From Mytilus californianus (Eukaryota; Mollusca; Bivalvia; Mytilida; Mytilidae): DNA of 64,000 bases. Below are positions 57,200 to 64,000 of this stretch, one piece after another. The first letter of the stretch is position 1, and each line of letters begins with the position of its first letter. The notes beneath the pieces were generated by a model that was not told the DNA's origin, did no database searches, and saw nothing but the letters and a program-made list of their open reading frames with translations. The stretch covers positions 101,932,140-101,996,139 of the forward strand of contig NW_026262712.1 of the NCBI RefSeq assembly GCF_021869535.1, in the 5' to 3' direction. The translations under genes and the position numbers were made by a program.

Positions 57200-58195
57200 A
57201 AGCACGACCCCTATTGTTAGGAGAAATGGAAAATAGGAGAAGATATTCTGTAACATGCCAACAACAACAAATATATTATCGAAAGATGGGAAGAATTCTT
57301 GGACTAGTTGTATTAATGCCATCTTAAAACTTCTTGATTTACAAGAGTATCAAGTACTCTCATCTTAAACAAACATTAAACATATGCTGAAAAAGAAATT
57401 ATATTTAAAGTATAGCAATATATGGAAGAAAGAATTATTTAATGATAAAAGACAAAATAAGACCTCTGGAAATAAATTTGGAACTTCGATTATTCAAACC
57501 AAACTTTAATTTTGAACCATAATTATCGAAATTACCATATCTTCAAAGATGTGTTTTAACAAGATTTAGAATTGGAGCTCATAAACGTCAAATAGAAAAG
57601 GGTCGTTACTTTAATATAAAACTAGAAAATAGAATATGCAAACTCTGTAATGAGGAAAAAGAAGATGAGACGCTTTTTCTTTTAACATGTAAAGCTTTGG
57701 TTAATGTAAGAAATCCCTTCAAGCAAAATATTTAGTAAAGATAAAAATATTTCAAAACCTGATAATAAATCTTTTATTTGGCTAATGGGAAATGAAGATA
57801 AAAACATTTTGATAATGATTTGTCAATTACTAGAGGTTTTAAATATAAACAAGAAAACAATATTGAATTAGATTTCTTCATATGAAGTTAGATATATATG
57901 ATCATATATGCATTTACGTCAGTTATATTTTTACATTTAATTAATTATTAGTATGCTATAAGTGCTGTCCAATAAAGGGTCCAGAGTTACAGACGATTGG
58001 TCATGTCATATGTTATTATCATTACACATTTCTATTTTCATTTATTTTGATGTTTAATATCAATCAATTAAATCAAAATTAATCATGTTATGTACTTTGT
58101 TTAACCAATTTTTTATTTACGCTTGAAAATTATATTGTAATTATTCTGCTCATTTTGGGCGCTGTGATTGGCAAATAAAATATTTGTTTGTTTTT
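57200..58195 (+). pseudogene. 3' part of a degraded LINE (C-terminal ORF2 region and 3'UTR)
   Basis: In one plus frame 57,530-57,730 reads LPYLQRCVLTRFRIGAHKRQ, then IEKGRYFNIKLENRICKLC and NEEKEDETLFLLTCKALVNV. This is the LTRxRIGAH...E.GRY...C.LC...EDE.LFLLTC pattern of LINE C-termini. A stop follows soon after. The 3'UTR ends near 'gattggcaaataaaatattt' (58,170-58,189). Upstream coding remnants are too decayed to place. 58,196-58,469 has nothing recognised. Confidence 0.65.
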
Positions 58196-58469
58196 TTGTT
58201 GGTATTATATACTTGTTTCATTCTACACCATCTTAAAGTACGTACAAATAAACTATATATCTAATAATAAAAACAAATAGGAGTGTATTTATTTCGAATA
58301 TATCTTTGAACATTTGCATTTGCAATTTTTCAAAGTGCTTGGCATGACATATTATTATTGAACTTCAATTATATCGTCCATTTGTTACATAAATAATCTT
58401 CCTGATTTTTCAGGAAACAATATTTGTATGAAACTCGAATTAATTGTAAAAGGGGATACAAATGTCAAA

Positions 58470-59520
58470 TAGAAAGAAATAGGAAAAAAAATCCGACCCC
58501 CAAATTTTTGAACCCCCTTATGATTCATCACCCCCAAACTCAATCCCAGCCTTCCCTTTGTGGTATGGTACCTTGCAGTACAATTTGAGAGAGATCCATA
58601 CACTTGAACACAAGTTATTGTCTGGAAACTAAAAAAATGCTTGTTTTTTTACCCCAAATTCCTTAACGTTCAGGGCAATTACCCCCAACTCAAACCCAGC
58701 ATTCCCTTTGTGATATGAAACCTTGTAGTACAATTTCATAAAGATCCATACACTTACACACAAGTTATTGTCCTAAAACTAGAAAAATGCTTGTTTTTGC
58801 CCCTTTTTAGTCCCTTATTCCTAAACGTTTAGGGCAATTACCCCCAAAATCAATCCCAGCCTTCCCTTTGTGGTATGGTACCTTGCAGTACAATTTCAGA
58901 GAGATCCATATACTTACACACAAGTTATTGTCATGAAACTAGAAAAATGCTTATTTGTAGCCCTTTTTGGTCCCTTATTCCTAAATGTTTTGGGCAATTA
59001 CCCCCAAACTCAATTCCAAATTTCCCTTTGTGATATGGAACCTTGTAGTACAATTTCAGAAAGATCCATACACTTACACACAAGTTATTGTCATGTAACT
59101 AGAAAAATGCTTGTTTTTTGCCCCTTTTTTGGCCATTAATTCCTAAAATTTGAAGCAATTACCCCCAAAATCAATCCCAGCATTCCTTTTGTGATATGGA
59201 ACCTTGTGGTAAAATTTCAGAGAGATCCATACCTTAACACACAAGTTATTGACTGGAAATGACAAAAATGCTTATTTTTGGCCCCTTTTTAGCCCCTAAT
59301 TCCTCAACTGCTAGTACCATAACCCCCAAAATCAATCATTACCTTTCCTTTGTGGTATTGAACCTTATGGTAAAATTTCATAGAGATCCATTCACTTAAA
59401 CTAAAGTTATTGTGCGAAAACCAATGTGTCTTCGGACGACGACGCCGACGACGACGCCGACGAATACAACGCCAACGTCATACCAATATATGACCGCAAA
59501 ATTTGTTTGCGGTCGTATAA
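58470..59520 (+). repeat. Family U repeat, six tandem units of about 165-170 bp
   Basis: Units contain 'tccctttgtggtatggtacc', 'gagagatccatacactta' and 'cacaagttattg', with starts near 58,540, 58,690, 58,860, 59,020, 59,190 and 59,345. After the last unit come (gacgacgcc)n-type triplets (59,436-59,465) and a terminal hairpin 'accgcaaaatttgtttgcgg' (59,492-59,512). The short open frames are incidental. Confidence 0.8.
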
Positions 59521-59544
59521 AATCTAATTGTTCAGCGAACAATT

Positions 59545-60900
59545 GAAGGTCTTTCCACCCGTAACAATATCTTAGACATGAAAATTTTAAATCAAGTTGA
59601 AAATGTCATTTCCAGTGCAAAATGATAGCTTATTGTACGCTGTATTTAAAAATATATGTTTTTATACTTTTTGTCTGAAATAAGGGAGATAATTTGTTAC
59701 TTCCGGTTTAAAAATGTCACTTCCTGTATCATTTGATAGTTAACTTGACACTGATTCCAAAAATATATGGTTCTATGTACTTTTACATTTAATTTGTACA
59801 AAAAATAGCTACTTCCGGTTTACAAAAGGTCATTTCCGGTTGATTTTTATAAGGTCATATGACTTGCAACTTACTGCACAAAGTCCTATAGCTTTATCAT
59901 GCATACATTAAAAGTTAAAGCAAAGGTCAAAATCTAGAACGTAAAATCAAAATTTGACCATGACCCCAATTTCAAGGTCATGAAAAAAGGACCTCAAATC
60001 AAAAGACTCTAGGTCTCTACTATATATTGTTAATAAGTAATAATACCATTCAGTTAATATTAGATATCAAAGGGGCGAAAACTCCCATTAAATGTCTGCG
60101 TACCCTTTCAACTAAGATTTCCGTGTTACCACATGTCGCAACTAATAATTGTGTAAACATATTTTGTTGCTATCTTAAAAGATTTCTGAAAATAAGTGAT
60201 AACAAGCCATAATCAAAATTTTGAACATTTTGCACTTGTTCTTTCATATATATCTTTAAAAGTGTTTGAGGAAATGCAAAAACAAGGAAAAGTCAAAACT
60301 GAGAACTTGACCTTGACCTTTGACCTTGACCTCATTTTCTAAGTTAGGACCGAGGGACCTCAAATAAAAAGATTCAAGGGTTATACGGTTAACGGTTTAT
60401 GAGTTAAAAAAATATACCGACAAATTTATTTGGTAAAGGAAGATAACTCCTTTAAAATTTCATCGAATCGCTTCGATCCAAATTAGCCAAAAATTCCTGA
60501 GGATGTAACGATTAATTTAGAAAAAGAATTTTGTCGATATCTTTTTTTGTTACGAAGGAGATGCACACACTTGATAAACAGTGAATAGGAAGATAACTCT
60601 TACAAAATAAATTTTAGAATGGGTGAAAATAAAAAGCGCATAAACTGTATGATACTATATAAGAAATATCTTCGCGAAATATTGCGAAACAAAAATTTTA
60701 CGCGATAACTAAATTTTGCGGGAGAAAAAATAATAATAATCAGAACAAATACAATAGGTCTTTCCACAGAAAAGTGGAAAGACCTAATAATAATCAGAAG
60801 AAAACCAATAGATCTTTCCACGGAAAAGTGGAAAGACCTAATAATAATCAGAAGGAATACGGTAATGTCTTTCCTTATCGTGAAAGGAAAAACCTAAATA
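59545..60900. repeat. Repeat element with 'aggtctttccac' ends and terminal hairpins
   Basis: Starts at 'gaaggtctttccacccgtaa'. Contains several 'acttccggtt' motifs (59,700-59,840) and 'ttgaccttgacctttgacc' runs. It ends with perfect or near-perfect hairpins 'ggtctttccacagaaaag'/'tggaaagacc' at 60,758-60,786 and 60,812-60,839, plus a diverged third at about 60,867-60,893. Confidence 0.6.
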
Positions 60901-61354
60901 AAACAGGAGACCGAAAGTAGTTTTGGCGATATTGTCTAAGGAAGTGTAAACCAAGGAAATAATTCCTATGAATAAATTACATTCACGTATTTGTAAATAT
61001 GCGAATCATTTAAAATTAAAATACATAATGATTTTGTGTTAATATTATAATATATTAAATATAATGAGGACGCTCGTTTTAATATCTGGATTTGACGAAC
61101 ATTTAATTTTGAAGCAATACAGTACAATGCGGAATTAGAAACACTACGTTTTGGGATATAGACTATTCTAACATAGTGAAAATATTTAGAGAATGTATCA
61201 ATTGGACACAGCTGATACCCCCGCCGCTTGCATTAGACGGTATAAAAAGACATAACTCAAGAACGATAAAATTCAAACATGATTTTTGTTTAGTGTTAAT
61301 AAGCATTCTGTATTAGTTTAATATCATTTGATTGAGACAAATTTTATCATCTTA
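60901..61354. other. AT-rich DNA, no gene seen
   Basis: No feature supported. Confidence 0.4.
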
Positions 61355-61845
61355 TGTTGTACTGTTACACCACTGTCTAAGGTTAGGTGGAGTAATGGCG
61401 CCTTCAAACGATTTTAACGACTGTCTTATTATGTATGTGCCTATCGCAAGTCAGTAGCCTGTAATTCAGTGGTTGTCATTAGTTGCTGTGTAACATAATT
61501 GTTTTTAGTTCATTATTTTGTACATAAATGAGGCTGTTAGGACAAGGGTAACAATTTATCCTCCCTCCACTACGGCGGGATCATGAAAAATGTTAACATA
61601 GTCGAAAAATACAAAATAACTATGATTTATATATTAACCAAAAATAAAAACTTCTTTTTATCACAAATTGCAACTATTTTGTGCTAATCTTATATATAAA
61701 ATATAAATATAAGAAACTATGGTATAGTTGCCAAGGCGACAACTCTCCATCAGAGACCAAATGACATAGAAAGAAACATTATAGATCACCCCGCGGCTTT
61801 CAAAAATGAGCAAAACTCATGTCATATAATTAGCTATAAATGCAT
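61355..61845. repeat. Two family S fragments in opposite orientation
   Basis: 61,355-61,560 (minus) has 'gttgtactgttacaccactg' and 'tttgtacataaatgaggctg'. 61,697-61,845 (plus) has 'gccaaggcgacaactctcca' and 'agaccaaatgacatagaaag'. The gap between (61,561-61,696) is unrelated. Confidence 0.6.
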
Positions 61846-62101
61846 ATAGTCTGACCTAATTTGTGTGTGTTATAACGAATAGTTGAACGGAAACATCCAA
61901 TTATGTTTTTCTTCTCACGTGTAGTGAACAGACAGTAGCATAAAAATAATTATACATATTTTAGTACGAATAAAAGTAAGACACCAAATTATTTACCGTT
62001 ATAAAGGTGTATATAAAACTGAATTTCACAAAAGATTAGTTGCTACAATTTCGCATTTCACAGCTATATGTGGTATGATATAAACCTTTTCTATTTTGTT
62101 A

Positions 62102-62201
62102 CTAATCTGAATCACTACTATCATAACAGTAATCATTATAATAATCATCATAAAAGCCATCTGAATCATATTGGGCATGATTGACCCTGCTCGATTCCAT
62201 T
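62102..62201 (-). CDS. Candidate terminal exon with an acidic Asp/Tyr-rich tail
   Basis: Acceptor 'gcatttttttttcag' on the minus strand precedes 62,201. In one frame it reads MESSRVNHAQYDSDGF then YDDYYNDYCYDSSDSD before TAG (62,104-62,102). The strong polypyrimidine tract and the biased acidic, tyrosine-rich composition suggest a real coding exon. The overlapping 111-codon frame 62,361-62,026 ignores this acceptor. No upstream exon was found before the window end; the gene may continue to the right. Confidence 0.35.
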
Positions 62202-63179
62202 CTGAAAAAAAAATGCAGTACCATTTAATCTTGATTTTAAACAATGCTGTACACTGCAGAATACATACAATACATGTTAACTGATAACTAATATTAATTC
62301 CTAGTGCAAAGAACATGTGATGACGTATAATAAATTTTGACAAAAGATGAAGTTGTATCAAATTGCAAGATTTCCTTCATGTAAGGAACATTTATTTTAT
62401 ATGATCGGGTATTTCAACAGCTCCATACTATTTAGGATTTATATGTTATTTTTTTTCATCTCTCCATCGATCTATTTCGTACCCGAAAAAATACTCTAGC
62501 ATCTTGAGATTTGAGAATGTACACAACACCCCGCCTAAATCTCTCTCTGAAGAGCGGACTGAAGAGCGGGGTTTGCGGCAAAATGTTTTAATGACCATGA
62601 AAAAATTAATGACCCTCCCCCTGCTGAAAGTGTTAGCAATATGTTAACCCCTCTTCCTTATATTACTTTTATTTGTCATAAGGGGCAAATTAATATTTAT
62701 AAGGGGATGGAAACTGTGCAATGTGTTCAAAATAGGACAAATACCTTTCACAAGCTTAATTAGTTATAGGATATCATGTTTGTAAAATTTCTTATTTGTC
62801 GCACAAGCATTTGTTTGCAATGAATTTAAACAAGAAAATAATTATGAATTTTATTTTTCTAAAAAAATTAATAAATTACCGGTCTCGATTTTATCTGTTA
62901 CAGCAATTAAAGGAATTATTTACAAGGACAACAATTCATTTCATATACATCTAAATAAGTATCTGTCATCATAAAAACATGGATTGCTATGATTTGAAAA
63001 GTAAATGAAAAACATCAGGTAGGTAAAACTAACATGATTTTTCTCTGTGTAGATACTCCAATTTTTATAGTTGATCCTACTAAACAGATAATGTTTAAAA
63101 TCAAATATAGGAGTAATTTAAGAACAAAATTATATGGGCATCTATTACTATACAACATAATGAACAAATTGTGTAGAAA
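62202..63179. other. AT-rich DNA, possible intron of the 62,201 exon
   Basis: Contains a small direct repeat 'agagcgga[c]tgaagagcgg' near 62,550 and otherwise nothing I recognise. Confidence 0.35.
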
Positions 63180-63730
63180 TGTCTTTGAAGAGCAATAACT
63201 CCTTAAGGGGTCAAATGAAACTTTGGTCATATCAACTTTTTTGTAGATCTCATTAATCTGAACATTATTGTTCTCTACTGCATTTCTCTCTATCTATAAT
63301 AATATTGAAGATAATAACCAAAAACTGCAAAATTTCCTTAAAATCACCAATTAATGGCAGCAATCCAACAATGGGTTGTTCGGTTCGTCTGAAAATTTCA
63401 CAGCTGATTGATCTTGATCTATTGAACATTTGCTTTAAATGCTTTAGTTTTTGAGAAATAAGCCAAAAACTGCATTTTACCCCTAGGTTCTATTTTAAGC
63501 CATGACGGCCATGTTTGTTGATGATTTAAAATTTCGGATACAATTTATAAACAAGATACCCTAAGGAACATTCAGTCAAAGTTTTAAAGTATTTGGCCTA
63601 GAAGTTTCAGAAGAGAAATTCTTGAAATAGTTTACGATGACGACGGATGACGACAACGACAGACTACGGACGACGGATGCCAAGTAATGGCATAAGCTCA
63701 CATGGGGTCCTTCAGGACACGGTGAGCTAA
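63180..63730 (+). repeat. Dispersed repeat ending in a GAC-rich tract and hairpin
   Basis: 'gagcaataactccttaaggg' at the start, a (gacgacgga)n-like tract at 63,637-63,680, then 'agctcacatggggtcc' pairing with 'ggacacggtgagct' (63,696-63,728). 63,731-64,000 shows nothing further. Confidence 0.5.
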
Positions 63731-64000
63731 ATATTAACAAATCACATTTTTTCAAAGGAAGATTGACAATGCGATTGAGAAAGAACACCATGACATATTT
63801 TCAAGTGTGATATGAAAACCCTTGGTGTGGCTCCGTTTAATAATTATATCGACATGACATGAAAACATTACTATAAAGCTTTTAGAAAATGTTCTACAAG
63901 ATAGATCACTGTTATAAATCATAATTAAATATTACAGCTGAATTTGCTAAAGAGAAAATGCATTATTCGAGACCACATTAGGTAATGTTGCATAACTATA

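Noticed and set aside
62026..62361. 111-codon minus frame with a Met/Ile-rich segment
   Set aside because: It reads straight through a strong acceptor at 62,202-62,215; the Met/Ile-rich part is an out-of-frame reading of the Asp/Tyr codons in the candidate exon.

Overview
This window looks like nuclear DNA of a marine bivalve, most likely a mytilid mussel. It is AT-rich, intron-rich and crowded with short dispersed repeats of kinds I associate with Mytilus. Four genes or gene fragments can be argued for on exon structure; almost everything else is mobile or repetitive DNA. No rRNA, genuine tRNA gene, CRISPR array or bacterial-style operon is visible. The species call is inference from repeat style and gene content, not from a marker gene.

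Genes. Two tandem, same-strand (minus) paralogues encode small single-pass membrane proteins like vertebrate CYYR1 (Cys/Tyr-rich, Shisa-like adaptors). Gene A lies at 18,660-23,207 (4 exons, 154 aa predicted) and gene B at 27,376-44,517 (4 exons, 161 aa predicted). Both have a short hydrophobic leader exon, an exon with the cysteine pattern C-x2-C-x12/13-C-x3-C-x8-C, a transmembrane exon beginning near GAIAGI, and a proline-rich last exon with PPxY motifs. All introns share the same phases. The leader exons are the least certain part. A 3.43-kb tandem duplication (45,076-48,507 and 48,508-51,943) carries, once per copy, a minus-strand terminal exon for a cysteine-rich peptide, with poly(A) signals just downstream. 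Three of the four differences between the two coding exons change an amino acid. Two weaker candidate exons lie at 41,591 (plus) and 62,201 (minus).

Mobile DNA, left to right: a foldback element at the left edge (1-556) sitting in a LINE fragment whose N-terminal region has a 2A-like NPGP motif; a MITE (3,039-3,613); a degraded LINE (9,006-11,990) entangled with a 2.7-kb foldback (10,000-12,682); a TIR element with a 180-bp internal duplication (12,917-13,970); a LINE 3' fragment interrupted by another repeat (17,040-17,664); a 49-bp minisatellite (22,151-22,790); a palindrome-bearing repeat (24,650-25,135, inverted copy at 4,895-5,290); a 6.2-kb inverted repeat whose arms are 21-bp satellite arrays (31,832-38,046), containing a 5'-truncated LINE with an open RT frame and a tRNA-derived SINE; a pair of matching inverted termini 4.7 kb apart (38,084 and 42,821) flanking a second open RT frame; subterminal-repeat MITEs inside the tandem duplication; and long decayed repeat copies from 52 kb to the right end.

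Repeat families recur, so I use letters. S = 'gccaatgagacaactctcc' family. R = 'gcaacacgacgggtgcc' family. T = 'ggggaatgtgtcaaagagac' family. U = 'tccctttgtggtatggtacc' family. W = 'caaatagcaaaatcaaaagc' family. Y = 'gacgaaatgcgcgtctggcg' family. The genes do not form a pathway; the window is best read as two small duplicated gene families embedded in nested, often palindromic, transposon debris.
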